Shown: positions 51,515-60,307 of the stretch, one piece after another
How positions within the stretch are numbered: position 1 is the first letter of the stretch
How the letters are laid out: each line of letters starts with the position of its first letter
NCBI GenBank assembly: GCA_041691815.1
Contig: JBEPTZ010000006.1
Location: 1 to 64,000 of the forward strand
Length of the DNA stretch: 64,000 nucleotides
Reading direction: 5' to 3'
Origin: 70-18 sp041691815
GTDB lineage: Bacteria; Pseudomonadota; Alphaproteobacteria; Acetobacterales; Acetobacteraceae
Program-made: the position numbers and the translations under genes
Notes under the pieces: model-generated
Database searches by the model: none
What the model was told of the DNA's origin: nothing
What the model saw: only the letters and a program-made list of their open reading frames with translations

Positions 51515-52292
51515 GCAGCGCCGCCAGCTCCGCCTCATGCTGATAGCCCGGCATCAGCCGGTCCAGCGTCGCATCCCGCCGCTCCGCCGGATGGAAATAG
51601 ATCTCGCTGTCGCCCGCCGGCAGCCGCGCCGGCAGCGCCAGCACCCGCGCCTCGGTCATCGCGCCGCTCCAGGCGATGCCGAACACCGCATCGCTGGCCG
51701 CCATCCCGGCCCGCCGCACCTGCCAACGCAGCAGCCGCGTCCAGGCGGCCAGCGCTCGCGCGCCCGGCCCCACCCTGGTACCGCAGGCCGCCAGCACCGC
51801 CGCCGGCTCCCTCGGCACCCGCACCCGCCGCAAGCCATGCCGCGCGCCCTCGCGCAGCAGCAGCGCGCCGACCACCGGGTGCAGATGCATGTGTTTATGC
51901 GCATCGGCATGCGCCAGGGTCAGCCCGGTGGCGGCGAAGGCATCGAACTGTGCCGCGATCTCCGCCGCCAGTTGCCGGCGCACCACAGGCCGGAAAAAAT
52001 ACTTCAGCCCCCGCCGCAACTGGTCCGAGCCGAACCAGCCCTGCGCGTCCACCAGGTCCGGGATCGCCGCCGGCGGCAGCACCGCCCGCCCCTCGATCGC
52101 CACCAGATGCAGCCCCACAAGCAGCCCCGGCAACCGCCGCGCCCGCCGCACCGCGTCTTCGGCGGCATCGCCGGCCACCATCAGGCTGGCACTGCTCAAC
52201 ACGCCGTCGCGGTGCGCCCGCTCGACCCCCTCGTTGACCGCCTCGGACAGTCCGAAATCATCCGCCGAGATGACAACCCGGGGCGGAATCAC
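51465..52292 (-). CDS. hpnK: Hopanoid biosynthesis deacetylase HpnK
   Basis: A 275-residue YdjC-type deacetylase. VVISADDFGLSEAVNEGV is the family start with the metal Asp, and LTLAHADAHKHMHLHPVVG holds the His ligands. HpnK removes the acetyl group from N-acetylglucosaminyl bacteriohopanetetrol made by HpnI. The start is GTG at 52292, overlapping the hpnI stop (GTGA). hpnJ, which makes the cyclitol ether next, is not in this window. Confidence 0.92.
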   Translation of the reverse strand: MIPPRVVISADDFGLSEAVNEGVERAHRDGVLSSASLMVAGDAAEDAVRRARRLPGLLVGLHLVAIEGRAVLPPAAIPDLVDAQGWFGSDQLRRGLKYFFRPVVRRQLAAEIAAQFDAFAATGLTLAHADAHKHMHLHPVVGALLLREGARHGLRRVRVPREPAAVLAACGTRVGPGARALAAWTRLLRWQVRRAGMAASDAVFGIAWSGAMTEARVLALPARLPAGDSEIYFHPAERRDATLDRLMPGYQHEAELAALLSPAVREALRRCAGAP

Positions 52293-53443
52293 GTTCCCGC
52301 GGCCCGCTCCGCCCGCAACGCCTGCCCGCGCCAGCGCACCTCGCGGCCCATGAACGCCGCCACCAGCACCGCCAGCGACAGCACATCGCGCAGCGGCAGC
52401 AGCCCCAGCGGCGCCGGCGTGGCGCGCACCCCGGTCAACAAGCCCGGCGGTGCCAGCGCCGCATCGATGCCGCGCACCACCACCGCCGAGGCCGCCCAGA
52501 TCGCCAGGAACAGCGCCAATGCCCACGCCGCCCCGCCGGACAGCAGCATCGCCAGCCCGGCCCAGGCCAGCTTGTATTGCAGCGCCGAGGCCATGAACGC
52601 CCACGGCACCAGCGCCCGGATGGTCCGCGCCCAGCGCAATTCATGGCGCAGCAGGTCGCCCAGCCCGGTTTCCGCCACCGTGGTCGCCGGCACCGTCGCC
52701 GCCAGCCGCACCGCCAGCCCCAGCCCCGCCACCTTGCGCCCGAGCACCGCGTCATCGGCCAGATGATCGGCCAGCGCCGGCAGGCCACCGATCGCCGCCA
52801 GCGTCTCGCGCCGCAACGCCATGGTGGCGCCCAGGCAATCCTGCCGCCCCAGGTCACGCGCCAGCAGCGCCCCCGGCAGGAAGCCGTGGGTGATGCCGCT
52901 GGCGCCCAGCCAACCGACCAGGCTGGGGGCGGCGGCCAACCCGGTATACAGCGTCGTCACCAGCCCGGTGCCGGGCTGCGTCAATGCCGCCACCAGCTGG
53001 CGGAGATAATCCGGCGCCGCATGCACATCGCTGTCGGCGATCACCAGCACGTCATGCCGCGCCGCCGGCAGCATGTTGATCAGGTTGGAAACCTTGCCGT
53101 TGCGCCCGTGCCGCGTGGCATCCACCACCACCGCGATATCGACCTCGGCAAATCGCGCCTGCAGCCGCCGCACCACCGCCAGCGCCGGATCGGCCGAACC
53201 CTGCACGCCGAACACCACCTGGAAGCGCGGATAATCCTGCGCGCAGATGCTGGCCAGCGCCGCCTCCAGCAGCACCTCGTCGCCATGCAGCGGCTTCAGC
53301 ACGGTCACGCCGGGCAACTGCCCCAGCGGACCCAGCGGCGGCGGCGCGGCGGCACGAAACCGCCGCACCGCCCACCAGCCGGCCAGCGTCTGCCCCACAC
53401 CGAGGCACGCCAACAACGCAGCGAACACCGCCAGCCAGTTCAT
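52289..53443 (-). CDS. hpnI: Hopanoid glycosyltransferase HpnI
   Basis: A 384-residue membrane-bound GT2 enzyme. One N-terminal helix precedes the GT-A domain: GVTVLKPLHGDEVLLEAAL, the DXD-like VIADSDVHAAPDYL, and HELRWARTIRAL, the QXXRW-like site. Four hydrophobic helices end the protein. It transfers N-acetylglucosamine to bacteriohopanetetrol. It overlaps hpnK and lies 5 bp after hpnM. Confidence 0.93.
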   Translation of the reverse strand: MNWLAVFAALLACLGVGQTLAGWWAVRRFRAAAPPPLGPLGQLPGVTVLKPLHGDEVLLEAALASICAQDYPRFQVVFGVQGSADPALAVVRRLQARFAEVDIAVVVDATRHGRNGKVSNLINMLPAARHDVLVIADSDVHAAPDYLRQLVAALTQPGTGLVTTLYTGLAAAPSLVGWLGASGITHGFLPGALLARDLGRQDCLGATMALRRETLAAIGGLPALADHLADDAVLGRKVAGLGLAVRLAATVPATTVAETGLGDLLRHELRWARTIRALVPWAFMASALQYKLAWAGLAMLLSGGAAWALALFLAIWAASAVVVRGIDAALAPPGLLTGVRATPAPLGLLPLRDVLSLAVLVAAFMGREVRWRGQALRAERAAGT

Positions 53444-53448
53444 GATGC

Positions 53449-54087
53449 CTAGGAACCTCCGCCCGCCGCCAGCGCTTCCGCCTTGCGCCGCAGCATATCC
53501 AGCAGCGGCATCGGATCACCCGAGGCCAGCAGCGCGCGGAAATCCGACCGCTGCGTCGCCACCCGGCTGATCGCCCCGTCCACCAGCACGTCCACCGCCT
53601 TCCAGGCGCCGCCGGTTTTGCGCATCACGTAGTCCAGCCGGGTCGGCGTGCCCTGGCGCGGGATGATCTGGGTTTCCACCACCTGCTCGGCGCCTACCGC
53701 GCGCATCTCTGGCAGCACGTCGAACCGCTCGCCATCATATTTATCGAAATTCGCCACCCAACTGGCCACCGTGAAGCGGGTGAAAGCCTCCAGCAGCGCC
53801 CCCTGCGCCACCGCCGTGAACTCCGCCCAGCGCGATCCCACCGAGGCGCGCAGGATCGTCGGCAGGTCGAACGCCCGCTCCACCACCGGCTTCAACGCCT
53901 CGGCGCGGGTAGCGAAAGGCTCGCTCGGCCCGGCCTTCATCGCCACCAGCAACGCCGCGTTCAGCGCGGCGATCGGCTGCGCCGGCGCCGGAAGATCTGC
54001 CGCAACCGCCGGCCGCACGCCACCGGCCAGCCACGCGCCCGCCAGCAACAGCCCCAATCCCCGCCGCCCAAGAGCGACGCTGCTCAC
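53449..54087 (-). CDS. hpnM: HpnM, MlaC-like lipid-binding protein
   Basis: A 212-residue periplasmic protein of the Ttg2/MlaC family. Signal peptide to about residue 29 (AVA/ADL). RAFDLPTILRASVGSRWAEF and FTRFTVASWVANFDKYDGE are the hallmark segments. HpnM is thought to carry hopanoids across the periplasm. It starts with GTG overlapping the dxs stop (GTGA). Confidence 0.9.
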   Translation of the reverse strand: MSSVALGRRGLGLLLAGAWLAGGVRPAVAADLPAPAQPIAALNAALLVAMKAGPSEPFATRAEALKPVVERAFDLPTILRASVGSRWAEFTAVAQGALLEAFTRFTVASWVANFDKYDGERFDVLPEMRAVGAEQVVETQIIPRQGTPTRLDYVMRKTGGAWKAVDVLVDGAISRVATQRSDFRALLASGDPMPLLDMLRRKAEALAAGGGS

Positions 54088-56042
54088 GCCGAGGCCGCCC
54101 CGCTCTGCCCGGCATCCGCCTGCCCCAACGCGCCAAGTGCGGCGGCCACAATGTCCCGCGCCTGCAGCCCGGCTGCCGCCATCTGCTTCGCCTGGCTATC
54201 ATGTTCCAGGAACACGTCAGGCAGCACCATCGGGCGCAGCTTCACCGCGCCATCCAGCAGCCCGGCCCAGGCCAGATGCTGCATCACCGCCGCGCCAAAC
54301 CCGCCGCTGCTGCCCTCCTCGATGGTGATCAGCACCGCATGGTCGCGCGCCAGCCGCTCGATCAGCGCGGTATCCAGCGGCTTGGCGAAGCGGGCATCGG
54401 CCACCGTGGTCGGCAGCCCGCGCGCCGCCAGTTCGTCGGCGGCCTTCATCGCCTCGGCCAGCCGCGGCCCCAGGGAAAGAATCGCCACCTGATTGCCCTC
54501 GCGCAGCACCCGCCCGCGCCCGATCTCCAGCACCTCGCCCTGCGCCGGCAGTTGCACTGTGCCGGTCGCCTCGCCGCGCGGAAACCGCACCGCGCTGGGC
54601 CGATCATCAATCGACACCGCGGTGGCCACCATATGCACCAGTTCCGCCTCATCGGCCGGCGCCATCACCACGAAGCCCGGCAGGCAGCAGAGATAGGCGA
54701 GATCGAAACTGCCGGCATGGGTCTGCCCGTCTGCCCCCACCGGCCCGGCGCGATCCAGCATGAAGCGCACCGGCAGCGACTGGATCGCCACGTCATGCAC
54801 CACCTGATCATAGGCGCGCTGCAAAAACGTGCTGTAGATGGCGCAGAACGGCTTGATCCCCTCGGTCGCCAGCCCGGCGGCGAAGGTCACCGCATGCTGC
54901 TCGGCGATCCCCACATCAAAAGTCCGATCCGGAAACGCCTTGGCGAACCGATCCAGCCCGGTGCCGGACGGCATCGCCGCGGTGATCGCCACGATCGCCG
55001 GATCGCGCGTTGCCTGCTCGATCAGTGCGTCGGCGAACACCTTGGTATAGCCCGGCGGCCCCGGCGGCCCCTTGGCCTGCTCGCCGGTGATCACGTTGAA
55101 CTTGCTCACCGCATGTAGCTTGTCCGCCGCCGCCTCGGCCGGGGCGTAACCGCGCCCCTTCTTGGTGATCACATGCACCAGGATCGGCCCCTGCTCGTCG
55201 GCCTCGCGCACATTGCGCAGCACCGGCAGCAGATGGTCGAGGTTATGCCCGTCGATCGGCCCGACGTAATAGAACCCCAGCTCCTCGAACAGCGTGCCGC
55301 CGGTCAGCATGCCGCGGGCATACTCCTCCGCCCGCCGCGCCGTCCGCTCGATGCCCTTCGGGAAGCGCTTGGCCATCCGCACCGCCAGATCGCGCAGCCC
55401 GAGGAACTGCCGCGACGACAGCAGCCGCGACAGATAGGCGCTCATCGCCCCCACCGGCGGCGCGATCGACATGTCGTTGTCGTTCAGGATCACCACCAGC
55501 CGCGAGCGCATCGCACCGGCGTTGTTCATCGCCTCATAGGCCATGCCGGCGCTCATCGCCCCGTCGCCGATCACCGCGATCACCTGGCGGTCGTCCTTGA
55601 TGCCGCGCGCTCGTTTGAGGTCGCGCGCCACCGCCATGCCCAGCCCGGCCGAGATCGAGGTGGAGGAATGCGCCGCCCCGAATGGGTCGTACTCGCTCTC
55701 CGCCCGCTTGGTGAAACCCGACAGCCCGCCGCCCTGGCGCAAGGTGCGGATACGGTCGCGCCGCCCGGTCAGGATCTTGTGCGGATAGCACTGGTGGCCG
55801 ACATCCCACAGCAGCCGGTCGGTCGGGGTGTCGAAAATCGCATGGATCGCCACCGTCAGCTCCACCACCCCAAGGCTGGCGCCCAGATGCCCGCCGGTGG
55901 TGGAAACCGCGTCGATGGTCTCGGCGCGCAACTCGTCGGCCAGTTGCTTCAACTGCCCGGGCGAAAAATTGCGCAGGTCGGCGGGCACCCGCACCCGGTC
56001 CAGCAGCGGGGTGGCCGGTCGTGACGAGACAGGTGGGGTCAT
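54084..56042 (-). CDS. dxs: 1-deoxy-D-xylulose-5-phosphate synthase
   Basis: A 652-residue thiamine-diphosphate enzyme making DXP from pyruvate and glyceraldehyde 3-phosphate, the first step of the MEP isoprenoid route. GHQCYPHKILTGR, GDGAMSAGMAYEAMNNAG (cofactor motif), GLDRFAKAFPDRTFDVGIAE and FMLDRAGPVGADGQTHAG are all intact. Being first in a coupled run with hpnM, hpnI and hpnK, it probably supplies precursor for hopanoids and may be a second dxs. ATG at 56042 is chosen, with GGAA just upstream. Confidence 0.95.
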   Translation of the reverse strand: MTPPVSSRPATPLLDRVRVPADLRNFSPGQLKQLADELRAETIDAVSTTGGHLGASLGVVELTVAIHAIFDTPTDRLLWDVGHQCYPHKILTGRRDRIRTLRQGGGLSGFTKRAESEYDPFGAAHSSTSISAGLGMAVARDLKRARGIKDDRQVIAVIGDGAMSAGMAYEAMNNAGAMRSRLVVILNDNDMSIAPPVGAMSAYLSRLLSSRQFLGLRDLAVRMAKRFPKGIERTARRAEEYARGMLTGGTLFEELGFYYVGPIDGHNLDHLLPVLRNVREADEQGPILVHVITKKGRGYAPAEAAADKLHAVSKFNVITGEQAKGPPGPPGYTKVFADALIEQATRDPAIVAITAAMPSGTGLDRFAKAFPDRTFDVGIAEQHAVTFAAGLATEGIKPFCAIYSTFLQRAYDQVVHDVAIQSLPVRFMLDRAGPVGADGQTHAGSFDLAYLCCLPGFVVMAPADEAELVHMVATAVSIDDRPSAVRFPRGEATGTVQLPAQGEVLEIGRGRVLREGNQVAILSLGPRLAEAMKAADELAARGLPTTVADARFAKPLDTALIERLARDHAVLITIEEGSSGGFGAAVMQHLAWAGLLDGAVKLRPMVLPDVFLEHDSQAKQMAAAGLQARDIVAAALGALGQADAGQSGAASA

Positions 56043-56675
56043 GCTTTCCGTCCTTGAGTCACAGCGCCTGAGCGCCGGTTTTGGCAGGCACGACGCCACG
56101 GCGCCCGGATTGGCCCAACCGACACCGTCGGCCAGGATTGACGCTGCCGTTGCAGATGGGAACTCACATCAACTTTCCGACTGTGCCCGATTTGTCACAG
56201 TCGCGGAGACGGCGAACCGATGTCCCACCATGCCACCCCCGATCGTCGAGTCGTCGCAGCCGCGGCAAACCACTGTGTCCATCCCGCAACACCACCCGCC
56301 TGCCGACCTTGCTATCTCCATCTGCCGGCTTCCGATTGAAGATTCCTTCTATTGAAGAAATACCACGAAGTTGCAACCTGCCGCATCGAGCCGGTCCCCG
56401 CATGGCGCCCGGCGGCAGCAACCCGAGGGTCGTGCATGCGCTCCATCGTCCGGCACGCGTCCCATCAATGCCATGCCGGCAAGCCGTGCGTGCATCGCAA
56501 TGCTGTCAGGGCATCGCGCGCGCCCCGGCAGACGTGGTACACGCGTCACAAATCACCGCCGCCGGGGGGCTGCGCCGCGCCTGATTCGGCGCTATGACCT
56601 GCCTCACCGTGGCCAACCACCGAGCCGTCCGCCTGCCCGCCGAACCTGCCGACGCCTGAAGAGAGGATCGAAACC
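56043..56675. other. Divergent promoter region between dxs and hpnH
   Basis: This 633-bp gap separates the minus-strand dxs operon from plus-strand hpnH. Several frames cross it but none resembles a known family. A short AT-richer stretch at about 56330-56390 is the only visible base-composition change and may hold a promoter. GAGAGGA about 10 nt before 56676 serves hpnH. No tRNA or strong hairpin was seen. Confidence 0.5.
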
Positions 56676-57845
56676 ATGTCCATTCCGCTGCACCAGGCCC
56701 TGCGCGTTGGCGCCTATGTGGTCAAACAGCACCTGATCGGCCGCAAGCGCTACCCGCTGGTACTGATGCTGGAACCGCTGTACCGCTGCAACCTGGCCTG
56801 CCCCGGCTGCGGCAAGATCGACTACCCCGGCGAGATCCTCAACCAGCGCCTGTCGGTCGCCGAGTGCCTGGAGGCGGTGGACGAATGCGGCGCCCCGGTG
56901 GTGGTGATCGCCGGCGGCGAGCCGCTGCTGCACAAGGAGATCGACGAGGTGGTGCGCGGCGCCATCGCCCGCAAGAAATACGTGATCGTCTGCACCAACG
57001 CTCTGCTGATGGAAAAGAAGCTGGATTTGTTCAAGCCGAACAAATACTTCTCCTGGTCGGTGCATCTGGACGGCGACCGCTGCGACCACGACCGCTCGGT
57101 GGCCCAGGACGGCGTCTACGACCGCGCCGTCTCCGCCATCGCCGCAGCCAAGGCCGCCGGCTTCCGCACCCTGATCAACGCCACGCTGTTCAACAACGCC
57201 AACCCCGAGCGGATGGCCAATTTCTTCGACGACGTGATGGCGATGGGCGTTGACGGCATCTCGGTCTCCCCCGGCTACGCCTACGAACGGGCGCCCGACC
57301 AGGAGCATTTCCTCAACCGGAAGGCGACCAAAAACCTGTTCCGCGACATTTTCGCCCGCGAGAAGGCTAAAACCAAGGCCAATCCGGGCCGCAAGAAGTG
57401 GCAGTTCAACCAGTCCAGCCTGTTCCTCGACTTCCTGGCCGGCAACCAGACCTTCCACTGCACCCCCTGGGGCAACCCGACCCGCACCTATTTCGGCTGG
57501 CAGCGCCCCTGCTACCTGCTCGGCGAGGGCTACACCAAGACCTTCAAGGAGTTGATGGAAACCACCAACTGGGACTCCTACGGCACCGGCAACTACGAGA
57601 AATGCGCCAACTGCATGGTGCATTCCGGCTACGAAGCCACCGCCGTCGCCGCCGCCGTGCGCAATCCGCTGAAGGCGCTGAAGGTCGAACTCCGCGGCAT
57701 CCGCACCGAAGGCGCCATGGCCCCGGAAATCCCGCTCGACCGCCAGCGCCCAGCCGAATTCGTGTTTAGCCGGCACGTGGAGAACGCGATGGCCAAACTG
57801 AAGCATGAGAAGCCGAAGACAGACAAGGTGGAAGCGGCAGAATAA
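56676..57845 (+). CDS. hpnH: Adenosyl-hopene transferase HpnH (radical SAM)
   Basis: A 389-residue radical SAM enzyme that joins the adenosyl group of SAM to diploptene, the first step toward extended hopanoids. The FeS motif is Cys38-x3-Cys42-x2-Cys45 (CNLACPGC). VVVIAGGEPLLHKEID gives the SAM-binding GGE motif. A C-terminal Cys pattern (YEKCANCMVHSGYEATAV) is typical of HpnH. The dxs-hpnMIK operon is divergent to it. Repeat copy H starts 7 nt after the stop. Confidence 0.95.
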   Translation: MSIPLHQALRVGAYVVKQHLIGRKRYPLVLMLEPLYRCNLACPGCGKIDYPGEILNQRLSVAECLEAVDECGAPVVVIAGGEPLLHKEIDEVVRGAIARKKYVIVCTNALLMEKKLDLFKPNKYFSWSVHLDGDRCDHDRSVAQDGVYDRAVSAIAAAKAAGFRTLINATLFNNANPERMANFFDDVMAMGVDGISVSPGYAYERAPDQEHFLNRKATKNLFRDIFAREKAKTKANPGRKKWQFNQSSLFLDFLAGNQTFHCTPWGNPTRTYFGWQRPCYLLGEGYTKTFKELMETTNWDSYGTGNYEKCANCMVHSGYEATAVAAAVRNPLKALKVELRGIRTEGAMAPEIPLDRQRPAEFVFSRHVENAMAKLKHEKPKTDKVEAAE

Positions 57846-57852
57846 GGAAGGT

Positions 57853-57974
57853 CTTCTTTTTGTGAACAAAAAGAAGCAAAAAAACTTTTCATCCATTGGA
57901 GACTCCGGCGTCTCCACCCCTCGGCCGTTGCAAGGCGGATAAAAGTTTTTTGATTCTTTTTTTCAAAAAAGAAC
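57853..57974. repeat. Structured intergenic repeat, copy H (full)
   Basis: Same orientation as copy A, with flank GGAAGGT, hairpin 1 at 57853-57876, left arm CAAAAAAACTTTTCATCC, inner hairpin GGAGACTCC-GGC-GTCTCC, then TTGCAAGGCGGATAAAAG and hairpin 2 at 57953-57974, followed by CGCTTCCTTCC, the inverse of the GGAAGGAAG flank. It sits between hpnH and the BenE-like gene, 24 bp before the latter's start. Confidence 0.9.
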
Positions 57975-57998
57975 CGCTTCCTTCCTTTGGGATACCTC

Positions 57999-59159
57999 AT
58001 GCGCTCCCTCACCGTCTCCACCCTGGCCGCCGGCGTGCTCGCCTGCTTCGTCGGCTTCGCCAGTTCCTTCGCGGTGATCGTTCAGGGCCTCACCACGGTC
58101 GGCGCCAGCCCGGCGCAGGCCGCCTCCGGGCTGATGGCGCTGTCGGTGGCGATGGGCGCCGGCGGCGTCTGGCTCAGCCTGCGCACCCGCATGCCGATCA
58201 GCATCGCCTGGTCCACCCCCGGCGGCGCGCTGCTGGCCACCTCGGGCGCGGTGATCGGCGGCTTCCCGGCGGCGGTCGGCGCCTTCCTCGCCACCGGGTT
58301 GCTGATCGTGTTCGCCGGCCTCTGGAAGCCGCTCGGCCGCTGGGTCGCCGCCATCCCGGCGCCGCTGGCCAGCGCCATGCTGGCCGGCGTGCTGCTCGAC
58401 CTCTGCCTGGCCCCGGCCCGGGCGGTGGCGGAGAAGCCGGTGCTGGGGCTGGCCATCGTCGTCGCCTGGGCGGTGGTGGCGCGCATCAACCGGCTGTTCG
58501 CGGTGCCGGCCGCGGTGCTGGTCGCCTTCGTGCTGATTGCCACCACCACCAACCTGTCGGGCCTGCACACCGCCGATCTCTGGCCTCACCCGGTGCTGGT
58601 GATGCCGGTGTTCTCGCTCTCGGCGCTGATCGGCATCGCCCTGCCGCTGTTCATCGTCACCATGGCCTCGCAGAACATCCCCGGCATGGCGGTGCTGCAC
58701 GTCAACGGCTACCGCCCCTCGCCCAGCCCGCTGTTCCGCGACACCGGCCTGCTGACACTGATTTCCGCCCCATTCGGCGCCCACGCGATCAATCTCGCGG
58801 CGATCACCGCGGCGATCTGCGCCGGCCCCGACTCGCACCCTGACCCGGCCCGCCGCTGGCCCGCCGCGGTGGTCGCCGGCATCGGCTACATCCTGTTCGG
58901 CCTGCTGGCCGGCGCCGCCACCGCGTTCATGGCCGCCGCCCCGCCGATCCTCATCGAGGCGGTCGCCGGCCTGGCGCTGCTCGGCGCGTTCGGCGGCGCG
59001 CTGATGGGCGCGGTGTCCGACCCGGACCACCGCGAGGCCGCCATCGTCACCTTCCTGGTGGCCGGCTCCGGCCTCAACTTCATGGGCATTGGCGGCGCCT
59101 TCTGGGGCCTACTCGCCGGCGGCGCGCTGTACCTGCTGGGCCGCTGGCGGCGCGGATAG
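57999..59159 (+). CDS. BenE family benzoate/H+ symporter-like transporter
   Basis: A 386-residue membrane transporter of about 12 helices. Landmarks are VGFASSFAVIVQGLTTVGAS, MPISIAWSTPGGALLATSG, LFIVTMASQNIPGMAVLHVN and APFGAHAINLAAITAAICAG, the BenE signature segments. It probably imports benzoate or a related acid, but the family is broader than its name. ATG at 57999 is used; a TTG at 57987 is possible. No aromatic-degradation enzyme is adjacent. Confidence 0.9.
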   Translation: MRSLTVSTLAAGVLACFVGFASSFAVIVQGLTTVGASPAQAASGLMALSVAMGAGGVWLSLRTRMPISIAWSTPGGALLATSGAVIGGFPAAVGAFLATGLLIVFAGLWKPLGRWVAAIPAPLASAMLAGVLLDLCLAPARAVAEKPVLGLAIVVAWAVVARINRLFAVPAAVLVAFVLIATTTNLSGLHTADLWPHPVLVMPVFSLSALIGIALPLFIVTMASQNIPGMAVLHVNGYRPSPSPLFRDTGLLTLISAPFGAHAINLAAITAAICAGPDSHPDPARRWPAAVVAGIGYILFGLLAGAATAFMAAAPPILIEAVAGLALLGAFGGALMGAVSDPDHREAAIVTFLVAGSGLNFMGIGGAFWGLLAGGALYLLGRWRRG

Positions 59160-59226
59160 CCGATCCGACACTTGCACCCCCCGCGGCGCGATGCTATATC
59201 GTTTACGCAATAATGGGGGTGCCGCC

Positions 59227-60300
59227 ATGCAATTCCGCGCCATGCTGAGAGGATTGGCCGTCGTCATGGCGGTATCGCTGAGCGCCGCCACGGCCGAAGC
59301 CGCCTCGTACCCCGCCCCGCATGAAGCCGACTGGATCGCCCCCAGTTTCACCTTCCACACCGGCGAGGTGCTGCACAACCTGCGGGTCCACTACACCACG
59401 GTCGGCGACCCCAAGGGCGAGCCGGTGCTGGTGCTGCACGGCACCAACGGCAGCGCCAAATCGATGCTGGGCCCCGGCTATGCCGGCACATTGTTCGGCC
59501 CCGGCCAGCCGCTGGATGCCACGAAATACTTCATCATCCTGCCGGACGCGGTGGGTGCCGGCCAGTCGACCAAACCCTCTGACGGACTGCGCGCCAAGTT
59601 TCCGCTCTATAATTACGACGACATGGTGCTGGCCCAGTACCGGCTGGTGACCGAGGGCCTGAAGCTCAAGCACCTGCGCCTGGTTACCGGCAATTCGATG
59701 GGCGGCATGCAGACCTGGATGTGGGGCGAGGCCTACCCCGATTTCATGGATGCCCTGGTGCCGATGGCCTCGCTGCCCACCGCCATGGCCAGCCGCAACT
59801 GGATGATGCGGCGGATGATCGTCGATGCCGTGCGCAACGACCCGGCCTGGCTGGGCGGCAACTACACCACCCAGCCGCCGATGCTGCATGTCGCCAATGC
59901 GTTCTTCGGCATCGCCACCTCCGGCGGTTCGCTGGCCTACCAGAATCTGGCGCCCACCCGCGAGGCGGCCGACAAGCTGCTCGACGAGCGGCTGGCCGCG
60001 CCGTTCACCGTCGATGCCAACGACACGCTCTACCAGTGGGACTCCTCGCGCGACTACGACCCGGCGCCGCGGCTGGACCGCATCCGTGCGCCGCTGCTGG
60101 CCATCAACTCGGCGGATGACGAGCGCAACCCGCCGGAGACCGGGCTGCTGGCTGCGGCCGTGCAGCGGCTGCCGGCCGGGCATATCTACCTGATCCCGGC
60201 CAGCACCGAAACGCGCGGCCACGGCACCACCGGCATGGCGAAATTCTACGCGCCCCAGTTGGCGGCCTTCCTCGCCACGGCACCGCGCCGTGGCGAGTAG
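59227..60300 (+). CDS. Exported alpha/beta hydrolase, MetX-like
   Basis: A 357-residue protein with a signal peptide (residues 1-24, ATAEA/AS) and the fold of the homoserine O-acetyltransferase family. The nucleophile Ser is at about 157 (VTGNSMGGMQTWMWGEAYPD), the Asp at about 297 (INSADDERNPPE) and the His at about 332 (ETRGHGTTG). Export argues against a role in methionine synthesis; a secreted esterase or acyltransferase is more likely. It ends 7 bp from the convergent binding protein gene. Confidence 0.85.
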   Translation: MQFRAMLRGLAVVMAVSLSAATAEAASYPAPHEADWIAPSFTFHTGEVLHNLRVHYTTVGDPKGEPVLVLHGTNGSAKSMLGPGYAGTLFGPGQPLDATKYFIILPDAVGAGQSTKPSDGLRAKFPLYNYDDMVLAQYRLVTEGLKLKHLRLVTGNSMGGMQTWMWGEAYPDFMDALVPMASLPTAMASRNWMMRRMIVDAVRNDPAWLGGNYTTQPPMLHVANAFFGIATSGGSLAYQNLAPTREAADKLLDERLAAPFTVDANDTLYQWDSSRDYDPAPRLDRIRAPLLAINSADDERNPPETGLLAAAVQRLPAGHIYLIPASTETRGHGTTGMAKFYAPQLAAFLATAPRRGE

Positions 60301-60307
60301 CGGCGGT

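Noticed and set aside
56081..56736. Several 80-170 codon frames between dxs and hpnH
   Set aside because: Arg/Pro/Ser-rich with no recognisable domain, overlapping each other in all frames; treated as non-coding.
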